Shown piece after piece: positions 13,487 through 26,791 of a stretch of DNA of 64,000 bases. The stretch is from NCBI GenBank assembly GCA_002914845.1, contig JXTC01000023.1:1576574-1640573 (forward strand), given 5' to 3'. Numbering within the stretch: position 1 is the stretch's first letter; every line of letters starts with the position of its first letter. This DNA comes from Trema orientale (lineage: Eukaryota > Streptophyta > Magnoliopsida > Rosales > Cannabaceae). A program made the translations under genes and the position numbers. The notes under the pieces were generated by a model, which saw nothing but the letters and a program-made list of their open reading frames with translations, made no database searches and was not told the DNA's origin.

Positions 13487-15242
13487 TGATGAAGTTCAGC
13501 GTTTGGTTTCTGAATTTTGAGCAGGATCTTCTCTTAAGTTGGCGGACAACTGTTGCTGAAACTCCCAGAATAGAGCAATGGTGAAAATTTTCAAATGGTT
13601 AATGCCGCGTTTGGTTGCTGGGAAAATCTGGCAAGGACATTTTCTGGGTTCAGTTTGGGGACCATGGAAATAATATTAAAGAGATAAAATGAATGGGCCA
13701 GATATGGACCAGGCTTAAAGCCTATCCACTAAATCTACTATCTTTCAACTGGCCCAATGTGAGTGGTTATTCAATTATTTCTCTTCTTTATAGAGAAAAA
13801 TACACCAAAAGTTCTCATCTTATGACAAAGGGGTATGAAACTTAGGCTAAGAACGGAAGAAAAACAATTCAAGTGATTATGCCAAATATGATCGTTTACT
13901 ACATTCATTTTTTTAATATGCTGATTTTTATATTAACCACATTTATATAATAAAACTGATATACTCGGTCATTTTGCTATTGAAAAGAAAAAGTAAAAAA
14001 AAAAACCGTTTATTTACAGTGAAGTATAAAAAAATGGTCATTTCACTAAGAGTCCCAAACACTTTTGGGCCTTTTTAGGAGAATTGGGGAATTTTCCAAG
14101 AGTAGGAATTCCTAAATCAAAATTAAATATTTTGAAAATTGATATTTTTAAAGCCAAATTTTCTGTCATTAATATCAAAATTGAAACTGAACTCACAAAT
14201 CATGGGAAAACCCAAAAAAAAAAATGAAAAAAAATTGGAAATCACTCATAAAACTACTATTAAACTTAAAAATTAAAAAAAAATACTTCAAAAGTATAAA
14301 CTGGAGTCAAGGAAATGGCACTCAGCCTAATTTCCTTTTCCTTTTTTTTTTTAATTAAACTCTTTGAAAAATGAATCCTTTTCTCCCAGTGTTTTTCAAA
14401 ACATTTGGATATACCAATTAATATACTGGATATATATCCAGGGTATCAATATACCTTGACATAAGCTGAAAAAACAAACGTTCTTTAATATCAGGTGTCA
14501 AAACAGTTACGCTAATTTCCCAAGAACTTTCCAATATTTTAGTTCCTGTTCTTGTGGCTACTGTTTTAGCCAACAAGCAATCCAATCAACATAAACGCTA
14601 AAACTAGTCGTGGTTGTCAAAATTATTTTTTAAGAACTTAATGTATCCAAAAAAAAAAAAAAATTACAAACAAACAAAACGCAGCACATATCTAATGATC
14701 ATATCAAATTAAAATCATATGAGAATCGAATAATATGCCAATATAATAGATTCTAATAACAAAAGAATCTGACCTTTCAAAAAGGTACATTATGATAATT
14801 GTTCCATACTTGGTATACTTCCACACAACTCCCGGCGAGTACTAAGACACACTACTTTCGTTTCTTTTAATTAATTATTATTCATTGCCATGTGATAGTG
14901 TGTTAAGAGTAGGGTTTGGACCAGGGCGATGGCTACCATTTGAGCTAATGGAAAAGGACCATTTGGGTCTTACAGTACAAAGTTTGGTTTACACTGTTTT
15001 CGTTTCAATTATGGAGAACAACTTATGACTGCAAAACAATAAAGGAATAAGAAAAGAAGTTGCCGTTGATGTCACTTAGCTTAAAGTCCAATGATGTCCA
15101 ACTGTATCCATAAAAAAAAAAAAAGAGAAGGCTCTTTAATGTCACAGACTGAATCTGAGTGATCCTCTGTGACCATCAGTCTTAATGCCCACATGATGGT
15201 ATCTATCACCTGCCAATTTCCTTGGTGGGATGAAAGTTGTAA
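13487..15242. other. 5' flank of the BET1-like gene and AT-rich intergenic DNA
   Basis: 13487 to about 13600 is likely SNARE leader. The rest shows no gene. Confidence 0.5.
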
Positions 15243-15891
15243 CTTGTAACTAGGGGTGTCAATTCGTGTCGACGGGTCGGGTTCGTGTCGGATTGAAGTT
15301 TAATATATACATAAATTATGTCAACTCGAACCCGACTCGTGATCCGTCGTGTCAGAAAACTATCAACACTAACCTGACCCGCACCTAAAACGGGCTGACC
15401 CAAACCCGACCCGCACAACCCGCTTTGGTGAATAACATCCAACCCACAACCCGATTTTGACCCGTCAACCTGTTTTTGACCCGCCAACCCGCTATGACCC
15501 GTATTTTTTTTACTTATATTTTCTTTTTCTAAGGCTATTATTATCTTATTTTAAAATAAATAAATTAAGGGTAATTTATAAATATAATTAATAACTTATA
15601 ATCCCAAACACTTACATTGTACAAATTAAATATATCTATAATAATAGTCATAAATAAATTAAATAAAAAATATTTTTATAATTTAATTATATATATTTGT
15701 TGGCGGGTCAAACGGGTCAAGTTCGTGTCAAGCGGGTTGACCCGAACCCGATCCGTTTTTTTATTCGTGTCAGGCTGGTCGACCCGAACCCGACCCGCAC
15801 CATTTTTCTTCAACCCTAACCCGCAAAAAATCGTGTCGTGTTCGTGTCGTGTCATCGTGCCGTAACCCGAATTGTCACCCCTACTTGTAAC
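15243..15891. mobile_element. hAT MITE (633 bp) with 8-bp target-site duplication
   Basis: Element 15251-15883 has ends TAGGGGTGTCAATTCG and GAATTGTCACCCCTA. The 8-bp duplication is CTTGTAAC (15243-15250 and 15884-15891). The interior is rich in GACCCG/CGGGTC motifs, with an AT-rich core. Short open frames across it are repeat translation, not genes. Confidence 0.9.
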
Positions 15892-16747
15892 TCCATATTG
15901 ATTGTTCCAAGGCTGAACTATCTTTCCAATATCAATTAACAAAAGCCTTCATGCAGTAGATGCTCAATAGAAAACAACGTTGAGACTTATAGATTAACCA
16001 TTGGTTGAACAAATATGACACTGTGGAGGTTAAAATCTCAAATTTCAACCTTCCTATTTTTTCGGAAAATCTTCGAACATAATGACAAAGAAGAATGCTA
16101 AATACATGCATTTTTTTTTTTACACTTTCGTAGTCTTACCACTTAGACATATATATTCATTCAAATATACAATTTTTCTATTAAATACACATAAGAATGG
16201 AGAGTGTAAACTAGAGTGAATTCAAGGTTCTCTTTTATTTTGTTTAAGGGGAAGAAGAAAATAGCTTTATTGATTGTGGAAAAGTAGTGGCATATTTAAG
16301 GGAATTAATCATGATTAAGTTAAGACACAAAACATGTGATGTTGTTTCAATCGGACGGCTCAATCTCGAGCTCATGGTCCCTGCCAAAATGTTGACCCAA
16401 CAAATGTGGTACTCAATTATTGCCTATTCTGCTGGGTAGCAACTGGGGTCAGGGGCTTTACCGCTTTAGCATAGATCATTATATCAGAATTCAGAAGGGT
16501 TGGAAATGATCATCATGCCAGAAAAAATTAAGTCAGTCCCCTGGACAATAGATTGTCTGTTTAAACGTGTCAATGAACTAAATTCACAATTCGTCCATCA
16601 AATTATAGTGACAGTTCAGGTTAAAAATTTTATAATGGTTCTCACGGTTTTATTAGCGTACGATACTTAAGCACTAAGCACCACATGTACACATAGCATT
16701 GGTAGCAATTGATAAGTGTGTTACATAAAACTGTTCATATTATATAT

Positions 16748-16982
16748 GGGCACCAATCCGGTAAATTTTTTTTTTTTTAACTTATACATAAGTATCATTT
16801 TGGCCAATGAAAATTTTTTTTACACATTTTTTTATATTAAAAAATAAGAAAAAGAAATAACATTAATAATGCATGTCTTTTTATGCACTTCATTATAACC
16901 GTTAGATCACCATTAGATGATGATCCTAAAAAAAATACCCACATATAGGTAAAAAAAAAGAATACCTATTGGATTGACAACC
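16748..16982. mobile_element. Mutator-like MITE, copy 2
   Basis: Same family and orientation as 7830-8066. Flanked by a 9-bp duplication ATTATATAT (16739-16747 and 16983-16991). Ends GGGCACCAATCC and GGATTGACAACC. Confidence 0.75.
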
Positions 16983-17882
16983 ATTATATATATATATATA
17001 TATATGAGGAGTCGATAGTTGCAACACACTGTAGATTTGCTTTCTTTTGAAAGATACTCCGATGTAAGAAACAATAAAATTGAATGATATAGTTGGGTAT
17101 GGAAACATATAGATGCATAATTAAAAGAAAAATGTCCCCCCGTTGCAAATATCCATTAATAACAAGTAGGCCCTGGTTTACTTCCAAGTTATTTTCACGT
17201 TGTGTTGAAAGTTGACACAACAAAGTAACTAGGACCTAGGAAGACAGACTCCATAGGAGTTTAGTTGTCCTTATCTGTTCAATACCAGGATACCAATGAC
17301 AACTAACCAGTATAAACAGTCTGAACATCTTATGGTTGAAAGATAGGTTAGTCCCTAAACTGCACAGCCACATTGTTTTCGCCACCAATTTTTCACAAAC
17401 CTCTGAAACCCCTTTTGAACTGTTTTTTTTAATCCCCCACTGAATTGGTGTAGATCATATATACTACACTACCAATAAGAACATAATATATTGTATAAGT
17501 TGGCAACAAAATCATTTAAGAGCGTACTACATGAATGACTCGTCTGTGATATGCTTAGGTATCCGACCTTGCATAAAACTATGAACTACAAATACTGCCC
17601 AGATATGGGGAAAAAAAACTAACTTTACATGGAAACTAACTTTACATTTCTACAGAAGATAGAATTTTTTTTCATAAATAAATGGAAGTGAGTACTCCTT
17701 AAGTCAAATCTTCCCATACCTTTGAAATGAATTACATTAATCAACTGAAGTCTTCGGTGTGACAAAGCTCAAATATTCACAGGTTGTTGAACAGAACTAT
17801 CGTCTATTTTCTTCATGTAATTATTGGGAAATCAAGAAAAATGCTTTACCACCTTGCTCAGGAATTTAAATCAAGAATGTCA

Positions 17883-19697
17883 TCAATCAAGATACGCAGC
17901 AGCTCTGCATTGCAATTGCCACTCCATGCAGTCTTCGAAATCAAAACTGCTAGCACAATCCAACAATGCGTTTTGCTGATGCTCATAACGACATATGTAA
18001 TTCAAACCAACAAGAAGCTGGCATATAGCTGCCTCGGTCTTTTCTCGATCAGCAAAGTACAAAGTCTGAAGCAGAAGAACATTTGTTCGCGTAACAATCT
18101 GCTGCTGTTCAAAATTCCGCTCGCTTTGCCATCTGATCATGTTATGTGCCAGTGGAGCTAACCACTTCAATATGCCATCAATATTCTCTTTCCAATCGTG
18201 AGCAAGAGGGGCATCATATATTGCCAAGTTCTTCATATAGGACTTGAGATTAGTCCTCAGAGACAATCTTAAGCTAGTTGGTAACATCTGATAAAGATCA
18301 TCTCTAGCTTCTTCGCCAACTAGATGAGGGTAGCGAAGCAACTTTTCTATGACTATGATAACGTTTGCATAGTGTAAAGCTAGAGCTGAGCCCCCCACAG
18401 TTGAAGGAGGAGCATAGCAGACTAGCCTACTTTTGGGACCAAATCTCGCACCATTCATGGAATTGGATTGCCTTTGATCCCCACTGAAAGTAGTACCAAT
18501 CAGTGATCGACTAAAACAACTGGAGTGGTTCCTTTGCTCTCTCCTCGAACCATTAGTTGCAATACTACGACACGCCGAAACTTGGCTACCTCGATCATCA
18601 TATTCACCACTATCATCATCGTCATCAAACCTCGAAACTGAACTGCTTAAACTAAGGCATTCCATGAAAAGCCTTCCGGGGCTAGTTCCACACGGGAAAA
18701 CTATGTCTTCTGGTCGAAACATAGCCAATTCACCCCTTTTCGAATCACCTTGAGACTTATAACTCAACCCCTTCTTGAGCACCACAGCTTTCTCAACTGG
18801 CCCCGAATGAAGCCCATTGTTCTTCTTGCTGAGAACCCTTTTCAGAGGTAAAGACATCGCCACTGGAGAACGCCGCCGGAGATCAACCTGACTCGAAACC
18901 TGACTGCCTTCATCCTTGTTAGGAAAAGAACCTTCAAAACTCAGAGCAGAATCACCAAAAACAGAACAAATTCTAGCATAAACCGTACAAACCGTTCTGG
19001 CTAACAACTCCACAACCTTATCATACGTCTGGTTCCAAAGCGAAACCTCCCTAAGATGCCTCACATCTTGCTTCTGCCATATGACCTTCTGCTCAAAAGC
19101 CCGCCGGCTCTCCTCGTGTTGATTATGCTGAAACTTCTTCATGGCTCGCTCCAACTCGTTCAAAACCTCCATCTCGCTATACAAATTCGAAGTAGCATTA
19201 ACATACCTCTCCATCTTCCTCGCCATAGCTTCCATGTCCTTAACCAAAAACCCCAACTCCTTCACTTCTATCACCCCATTCATTATATCCGAGTAAACAT
19301 GTTCGAACCCCTGAAGAGCCGGCTCTGTACACTTCTTGCCGAGCCGGGAGACCACGGCTGCGACCCGGTTCAGGTCATCGAGCCGCTCAGCTAAAGCGAG
19401 CTCAAGAAGATAGGACTGGTCCGAGGAGACGAGGTTCTGAACCCCCTCAGACTTCAAGATCTCGTTTTTAAGCTTAGAGATCTCGAGGTCAGTCAGGGAT
19501 TTGTAGAGGTACACGGTTTTGGACATAACGTTAGCTACCTCAAAAGAAAGAATGCCTATAGTTTGCTTCTTCTTATTGTTATCACTACTCTCTAAATTTC
19601 TGGGGTTCTTCTTTTTTGAAGTTTGGAGAAGAAGGGCTTGCTTCAGATTAGTGCTAACCTGGCTCCCCATCTTCAAAATCCAAGGCTCTGCAACCAT
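17883..19697 (-). CDS. DUF3475/DUF668 protein, PSI (PSK simulator)-like family
   Basis: Intronless gene for a 604-aa plant-specific protein. The N-terminal DUF3475 region starts near residue 47 with IGILSFEVANVMSK. The C-terminal DUF668 region covers about residues 433-525, beginning TVGGSALALHYANVI, and the protein ends in a conserved block with MEWQLQC. Between them lies a low-complexity Ser/Arg-rich linker with an acidic run of Asp residues. Family members related to PSI1 support cell growth downstream of phytosulfokine, but this subgroup is poorly characterised, so function here is by family only. I chose the ATG at 19697 (Met-Val-Ala-Glu-Pro-Trp): the upstream in-frame codon at 19727 is TTG, not ATG, although the residues after it also look family-like. 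No transmembrane segment or signal peptide is visible. The upstream region to about 20250 is probably 5'UTR and promoter. Confidence 0.88.
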   Translation of the reverse strand: MVAEPWILKMGSQVSTNLKQALLLQTSKKKNPRNLESSDNNKKKQTIGILSFEVANVMSKTVYLYKSLTDLEISKLKNEILKSEGVQNLVSSDQSYLLELALAERLDDLNRVAAVVSRLGKKCTEPALQGFEHVYSDIMNGVIEVKELGFLVKDMEAMARKMERYVNATSNLYSEMEVLNELERAMKKFQHNQHEESRRAFEQKVIWQKQDVRHLREVSLWNQTYDKVVELLARTVCTVYARICSVFGDSALSFEGSFPNKDEGSQVSSQVDLRRRSPVAMSLPLKRVLSKKNNGLHSGPVEKAVVLKKGLSYKSQGDSKRGELAMFRPEDIVFPCGTSPGRLFMECLSLSSSVSRFDDDDDSGEYDDRGSQVSACRSIATNGSRREQRNHSSCFSRSLIGTTFSGDQRQSNSMNGARFGPKSRLVCYAPPSTVGGSALALHYANVIIVIEKLLRYPHLVGEEARDDLYQMLPTSLRLSLRTNLKSYMKNLAIYDAPLAHDWKENIDGILKWLAPLAHNMIRWQSERNFEQQQIVTRTNVLLLQTLYFADREKTEAAICQLLVGLNYICRYEHQQNALLDCASSFDFEDCMEWQLQCRAAAYLD

Positions 19698-20260
19698 TGT
19701 AGTTGCAGAGAGAGAGAACAAACCCAAAACCCCAAAAGAGATCAGAAGCTCAAAACAAGAACTGGGTTTTTCTCAGAACAGAGAAAAATGCCCAAGAAAG
19801 AGACTTTTTCCCGGAATTTGAACCAGATTTTCTGAGAATTTAGTCGTATCAACAAATACCCATCACCCAAAAAAGCTTGAAAAACTCCATCATTAACAAC
19901 ATTGATGAGTACCTGGAAATGGGGTTTGCAGAAACAGGACCACACAGAGAAAAAAACTCGAATGAATTCCGTTGAAGAAACTTGGCGTGCTCACAAGTCT
20001 TCTAGGCGTGGTAGAGTGAGCGAGAATGCGCAATTGATTGAAGAGAAAAGAGAAAAAAGAGATGTAATCTTTTGTGGGTTTTTGGGAGAGAATCAGCTGC
20101 AGCGTTCCTAAGACGCTCACTCGGTTTTAACCAGTTGTTCAGCTTTGGTAGTGATTGCTTTCAAAAATGGGGATCGGTATTTGAAAGTGGTCTGACCAAA
20201 GCAGAGGCCACAGAGAGAGGAGTTTTAGATTTTTGAATGTATTAGGTTTTGCACTTGCAG
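19698..20260 (-). promoter_or_regulatory. leader and promoter region of the DUF668 gene
   Basis: CT-rich sequence directly upstream of the ATG resembles a plant 5' leader. A possible leader-intron donor (CCAG then GTACTC, minus strand, about 19910-19920) was noticed but no acceptor was settled. Confidence 0.4.
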
Positions 20261-21514
20261 CACCTTTTCCTTTTCTTTTTATTTTCCGGTTTGACCAAAA
20301 TGTCCCTTGAGATTTTTTTTTTTTTTTTAAATAATTTGGAATATGTACTCTGCAGAAACAAAGTCAAACATAAACTGTATTGAATAAAATAAAAATAGAT
20401 TCCAAATGGGTTTTTTTTTCCTTAGATTCATATTGGAGTGGTGGAGTGAGTGGTACCGGTAAAATTAAGCTGTGGAGAGAGGACAGTCTTGTTCTAAAAT
20501 TAGCTATAAAGGCATTCATTGAAGTTGGGGTCTACTTCTTTTTGTATGTAACATTAAAAAAGGACAGAAATGATTTCTTTTTTTTCTTTTTTTGAAATAG
20601 GACAGAAACGATTTCAATTTAGAGGTTTAGGCCAAAAAAAAGAAACTAATATTAGTATATTACCCTCCCTCATGTCATGTCTGACCTGATCTCAAACCTA
20701 AACAGTTGAGTTATAAATCCAATTGTACAAATTTCACATGTATCTTTGATCAGATACAGAGCCACGTAACAGATAGTTCATATAGTAGTTATAAGATCTG
20801 CAATTTAAGAATTTAGAATTTTGGTTCCAAAAAACGAAACTTAGATTTAATCAAGATCTTAGTACTTTCCAATGTCAAATGGTAGGCAAACTGTATTTGC
20901 AATATGAGAGTATTTCAAAGTCAAGATTTGAGTATCTCGCAGACAGAAAAAGTTCACCACCTTCTATTGGAGCAAAGTTCAACATGTTTTGTGTACAAGT
21001 AAAGCAACCTCTATCCATAGAAAAATTGTGGTTAGAAAAATAAGTAAATATTTGGGATCCATTTTCAGTGTTGTAATTTATTTAAAGAATAATATTAGAG
21101 ATCTTAATTTTATAGCAGTTGATGTTTGTTACTTTTCGGTTATTATTTATGTGAGGCAAATTATATTTTATAAATTAACTAATGACAACTCAAAAATTGA
21201 ACAAAAAAATTTGCAATCCTAATATATTTTTATATAAATTAAAAGTGTCTACAAAATTTGTCATTTTGCTTAAAATTTGATAATTAGTGTGGTTAAGCTG
21301 ATTTGGGTGTAACACGCTCTCAACATTTTTTTTTTTCTCATCTTTAGCTTGTAATTGCCTCTTGCCTTAGATGTGTTGGAACCTCTCCATCTATGATCTA
21401 ATCCGTCCACCCATGGATCACCCTTCCTTTCCCTTTTTTAAATATTTCTTTACTTTTCTCCTTTTTTAATTACTTTATTCTCCCTTATTCCCCATGGGTA
21501 AAGATATAGAGGGG

Positions 21515-22092
21515 GTAAGAAGTAGGAATGGCAATGGGGCGGATCGGGGACGGTTTTTTAATTACCATCCACATCCCCGAAAGCCAATCACAATACCATA
21601 CCCGCCCCATTAACCATTCTTTTGGATGCAGGGACGGTGCGGGTATTAACCAATGGATAACGGGGAAAACCGCGGTTACCCATTATCCATTGATAATATT
21701 AAAATATTAAAAAATTAAGATGAAAATACTAAATTCTTTTCATAATCAACAAAATATTAAACACAACAATATACTAATAATTTTTAAACTCTAAAATTTA
21801 AATATATAAGTACATATAACTCTCCAAAATCATTATTTTACCAAAGATATAATAATATAGATAGTGTAAAATTAAATAGATATTTATATGTATAATAATT
21901 TTTTTATGTAAATATATATATCGGGGCGGGTACGGTGCGGATTATACTAATACCGTCCCCGTACCATACCCGCATATTAACGGTACAGTTATTCCCCGCC
22001 CCGGTCATTTTCCCCGCTTGAGCGGTTTTTCTCCTACCCATTCGGATCGGATACCCGTAACCATGGGTTATATTGCCATCCCTAGTAAGAAG
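21515..22092. mobile_element. hAT MITE (562 bp), second family
   Basis: Element 21523-22084 with ends TAGGAATGGCAATGGGGCGG and ATTGCCATCCCTA. Flanked by the 8-bp duplication GTAAGAAG (21515-21522 and 22085-22092). GC-rich arms surround an AT-rich core. No transposase. Confidence 0.9.
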
Positions 22093-25000
22093 ACTACAAA
22101 AGTCAGAATTGTTAAAAGATGATGTGAAAGAAGGAAGAAAACAAAACTCCTTCATATGTTCTTTTCAGTGTGTGTGACTTTGGATTTACATTTGTTATGA
22201 TAAAAAGACGTTAATTTAATGGATGTGATCTGACCAAGGTATTGAAGGGGTTATTTTGTCAAAAAGTTAAACATAGTGGGAGCTGGTAGTTTGTTTTTAT
22301 TGAGACATTACTCTTACTTGAGGGCTATCACCGCAGCCCCACATGGGTAATCATCCTACAAAAAGAGCAAGCAAATAATGACAAAGGAAAAATGGACAAC
22401 CAATACCTCTCGAGCTTTGCATAAATTATTGGGTTCGGTTCATGATGGAAATAAACTTTGTTGGCTTTTTTTATTAATTAATCTCTCCTTCTAAATAACC
22501 TCATCACTTTTTCTGATAGTGATTTAACACTGCCCATATCTGAATTGAAGAATACCTTAATCTAAAGTGGTATAATTGAACCTCAATGCATGTGAGGAGT
22601 TGATTGGATAAAATATCAAAATTTTGTTTTTCATTAATTAGTTCTTCACATTGTCTTGAAATTCTTGGGAGGTAACTTTGTATTTTGTTGCCAGTAAATG
22701 ACAAACTGATACTTCTTAATATATCAGGTTTGTGCCTTTTATTTTTAATTTTAACTCTATCATGGAACTATTGAGATTCTGAAAAGTTTGAAACTAATGC
22801 TTTTTTCATCACGAATTTTACCATCACCACCACATAAATTATGTTAGAGTTATCTACATTTGTAAATTTCAAGAAAAAAGTCAAAGGTTCATGTGTGTAA
22901 GCATGTAGAGTCAACACTCGACGGCTATGAAAACCCACCTCCCCCAACCACTTAAATATATTTCGAGAATTATGGGAGACAAATAATGTGGTACGAGTTA
23001 GCAAGCCAAACTTATCAAGAGGGATAATATATGCATGTTCATGTACCTTCTCTCGGAGCTTCTAATGATAACCACGTTTAGCTTGTAATTGCCTCTTGCC
23101 TTAGGAAAATGATAATCACGTTTTCCTAATTTGCCCTACCATTTTCATGCACCTTCAGTTTACCTGGCCTATCATTTTGGGCATCCGCTCCATGCATTCG
23201 GCTTGAACCATTAACCATGTGCATGCCCTTTTTCGTTCTAATAATTATACAAGGCGGCATGCATTACAATGGGAACCCTCTAAACTATTGGAATCTTCTT
23301 TAGATTGACTAATTGGGGCCTTTTTTTTTCACTTTATTACAAAAACTAGTTAATACTTAGCCAAAAGCAAACCAGACACACTAAAAAGTGAGAAGTTCTT
23401 TATTTTGCTCGTTAAAGATACCATATAATGCAAATTGTAACCACATCATATGTAGGTAAAAATTCATTGCAACCTAAAACTAATGAGAGAAATGCTAGTT
23501 ATACTTTTTTTTTTTTGGTACTTTTTCAGTCTCTTTGTTTGATATTTAGATTTTATTATGTTTTGTTGCATTATTAATATATTAAATTAGAAAATAAAAA
23601 TCACATATTATGTTAAACGATAAAATTGAAAAGTATAAAAAAAAAAAAAAATGTATTTAACACTTCTCAAACTAATAATGACATCAATTTTATAATATAT
23701 TATTATAAAGAAAAAAAATACTAGTCCTCTCAGTGAAGGAACAACTAGTGTCCGCATGAGACATAGCATCTTGTGGCTGTGACAATCATTGTAGGGTCCC
23801 CTACACTGTCCCAAACCAAGGGGCAATAAAAAAATAATAATAACAGGAATAGTAATTAAAAAATTTGTTATTAGTAAGTGGAGGAGGATATGTTGAAAAG
23901 TAGAAAAGGAAAGGAGAAATGGGACAGGTTGAGATTCACAACTTCCCTTCCCGCCGTTTGCATGTAATTTAGTGTTTGGAGTCACTTTATTGTGGAGAAT
24001 ATACAGGAGGAGGTGTTGGACTTTGGTACCACTTCCAAACCCCATTCTCCCCCAACAATACGTCATTGAATCAAATGTCACTTTCTTGGAGGAGCTGGTG
24101 TCTGTTTTGGGTCGGGTCTTAGGAGGTTTATATAGAATAAACCACCCTTTTTGACCATTTTGATACGGCCAGATTGGAAATTGTTGTAAGAACGGTTCAA
24201 CAGCTTGTAACCTCTCAACTAAGGCCTCATCAACTTAAGCGTGTTTATTGATCAATTTTGTTTACAAGTTGTCTTAGCTTTGTTGGCTTATGTCCGCATA
24301 TGAGATTGTCATGTACTCTTCTTTTTGTTATTATGAAAATTTGCAGCAACTTAGTAATTTTTAAATATAGAGCCTAAAATCTATAATTGAATTTTAGTAA
24401 GGCCAATGATCACCACGAATTCTGCAACCACCTATATCTCGCCGGAATCCACTTGGAACGCCTGGGATTGTACCTGCAAAAAAGACTCCGACGCTCAAAT
24501 CAGTCGAGAAGTGTCTATGATCGAAAGTTATAATTGTTATTTATAGGCAATTGCCATTGAGTATTTTATTCTTTATAGGACTCTTTATAATTATCTAATA
24601 ATAATAATAATAATATCAATATAAAATCAAGTAACTAAATAAAATTGAAGCTCTTATCCAATCTTAGTATCCAAATCACGGATATTCTAAAATAAATTTA
24701 GGATAAATACCTTACTTAGTGGGTTTACAAGATCATCATTATCCCCTCATCGCAGTAGGACCAATTTTGAACGAGTGAAACTAGTGACAAATACAATCAG
24801 TCAAATTCTACCCGAGTGAAAGTGCTCGGGTCAGCTATATTCGAGTCATCTGGATTCAAATTCGAGTCAACCTAAAATGGGCTGACTAAAATTAGTCTTA
24901 CCCTAAGCCCAACAACTTGATGTATCTAGGCAAAATTCACTCAGTTACAAAACGGACGATTGAAATATCTCACTGATAACCAAGAAGATTGAGAGGAGCG

Positions 25001-26791
25001 AAATCTGACACTAACAAAGGGTAAATCATATAAATCTGTGTGTGATTTGGTTATTTTTTGTTTGCTGATCTAGTGACGAGAGATTAGGGTTTAATCCTTA
25101 ACAAGGTCATTAGATATTCTTCTATAGTTGTAATATCAAGATCTTCGTGGAAAAAAATTCACTTTTGAGGAGTATGCACGTTGCCATAAGCTTAAGGCCC
25201 TTGTTATGGGTAGGGCTGCAAGTCTGGTTATAGATCAATCATTTTGGGCCTACTCAACTATGCCCTTAGTAGCATCCCAGCCCATTACTACTTGTAATTT
25301 GATTAAAGGCCTATTGGGCCCATTTTCCCCGGCCCCACGGACAAGCTTTTCACAAATTTGCGATTTTTCTTTTCTTGTAAGTTGTAATTAATCATATCAG
25401 ATAATGTGAAATTAATATCCAATATTTTGGTGAATTTTGAATGGATTGTAGCCCTTTGCATTGCTTTTCTGTTTTTTTTTTTTTTTCGGCGAGTAAAGTT
25501 TATTTGATTAAGGTAGGTTACAACTTATCACAACATAAAGAGTTAACACAACTTTGGCAATAATTTGTTGTTCTCTTGCCACTTTTTCAAAAATTTCCTC
25601 TTCAGAAGAAAAAAGAAAAAGTAATAATAACCCTTCTGGGATTTGTTCAATCTAGTGTCTCTTTTCACTTTCACTTGTCTTTTCATAAGCTTTCGTCTTT
25701 CCACAATCATCTTTAGCTCCAACTAAGGAAAACCTTGTACATCAATTATCCTCTTGGGCTTTGGCCATTGAGTTGTAGTTCATGTTATTATAGACCATTT
25801 TCGTCCAAGTCTGTTAAATAATTAATAGAAAGAATTTTTTTTTTTTTAAAAAAAAGGAACTAAAATGGAATAATTTTAATAATTGAAGGACCAAAATGAG
25901 AAATTTTTTAATTTAGTGACTAAAATGAGATTTTTGTAATAGTTTGAGGACCAATAGAATCATTAATCCTTGCATTTATCAACAATATTGCTAACTAGTC
26001 GAATTTAGTCTAGATTTTCACCCAAAACTTAATAGTATTTCAATTGTACATATTAATTTATGCTATTTAATGTTTCTTAACAGGGCTGCAACTTCTTCAC
26101 CAGGAAACTCCTGGAAGGATTTTAGGCAACTGGATCTTATTGGGAAAAGAAACAAAAAAGGTTCAATTAAGCTAGAGACCTAACTTGGAGAGTCAGATGA
26201 CTTAGATCTGTGATGGTTATAAATTCCACGTGACCCAAGAAACGTGTGTGATGTTAATGTAGTTGTTAGGGTTCTAGATTTTCCGGACAGTCAAAGTTGT
26301 CAAAATATATGATGGAATACGGATCTTCAAAACAGCTATATCCAGGTATTGCTTGTTTGGTTCTCAGTGAGATCCAACATTTAGTGGTTGGAAAAGAGAA
26401 CCAATACACTGGCCACAAAAAAATCACATAGCATTATCAAATATTTACTTCTAGATACATCTTGTGTATTGGTAAGTGGGCTCACCTTGTTAGTGCCTAG
26501 ATTTAAGGGTCCATAATATTGATCATGTCAATTATACACATTCATTGTTACAAAAGAAGGGGACAGAATAAATCAAAAGGGTGTCACACGAATATGTGCC
26601 AAAAAAACAAAAAAATACAGTGACATTTGACAAGATTTCTAGTAGTTTTTTTTTTTTTTTTTCCAAGGACATGCGATGCTGGAATAACAAGTGAAAAATA
26701 AAACAAGTTTTCTTTCCTTTCTTTTATTCGATTATTAAAGAATTATATACATAATAGTTGCGTATTCAAACAATTCACTAACTTTGCGTAA
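22093..26791. other. intergenic, one LTR-like remnant, no gene seen
   Basis: Mostly AT-rich. A 28-bp sequence beginning TTTAGCTTGTAATTGCCTC at 23077-23104 also occurs at 21343-21370. A TATA-like TTTATATAG lies near 24127 on the plus strand, but no coding exon follows. Confidence 0.5.
24406..24910 (-). mobile_element. LTR-like remnant
   Basis: On the minus strand, a TATAAATAAC box (about 24540) precedes GAGCGTCGGAGTCTTTTTTG and GCAGGTACAATCCC, a leader typical of plant LTR retrotransposons. Outer ends were not fixed and no target-site duplication was found; no internal domain is present. Confidence 0.45.

Noticed and set aside
15206-15942. Open frames on both strands
   Set aside because: They translate the hAT MITE and its RVRVD-type repeats; the same frames recur in the copy at 26800-27425.
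23608-24081. 157-codon minus-strand open frame
   Set aside because: Low-complexity Phe/Leu-rich composition, oligo-T ends, no family motif and no splice partner; treated as chance.
25800-25980. Half of a possible foldback element (ACTAAAATG and GACCAAAATGAG repeats)
   Set aside because: No matching opposite arm or target-site duplication could be found.
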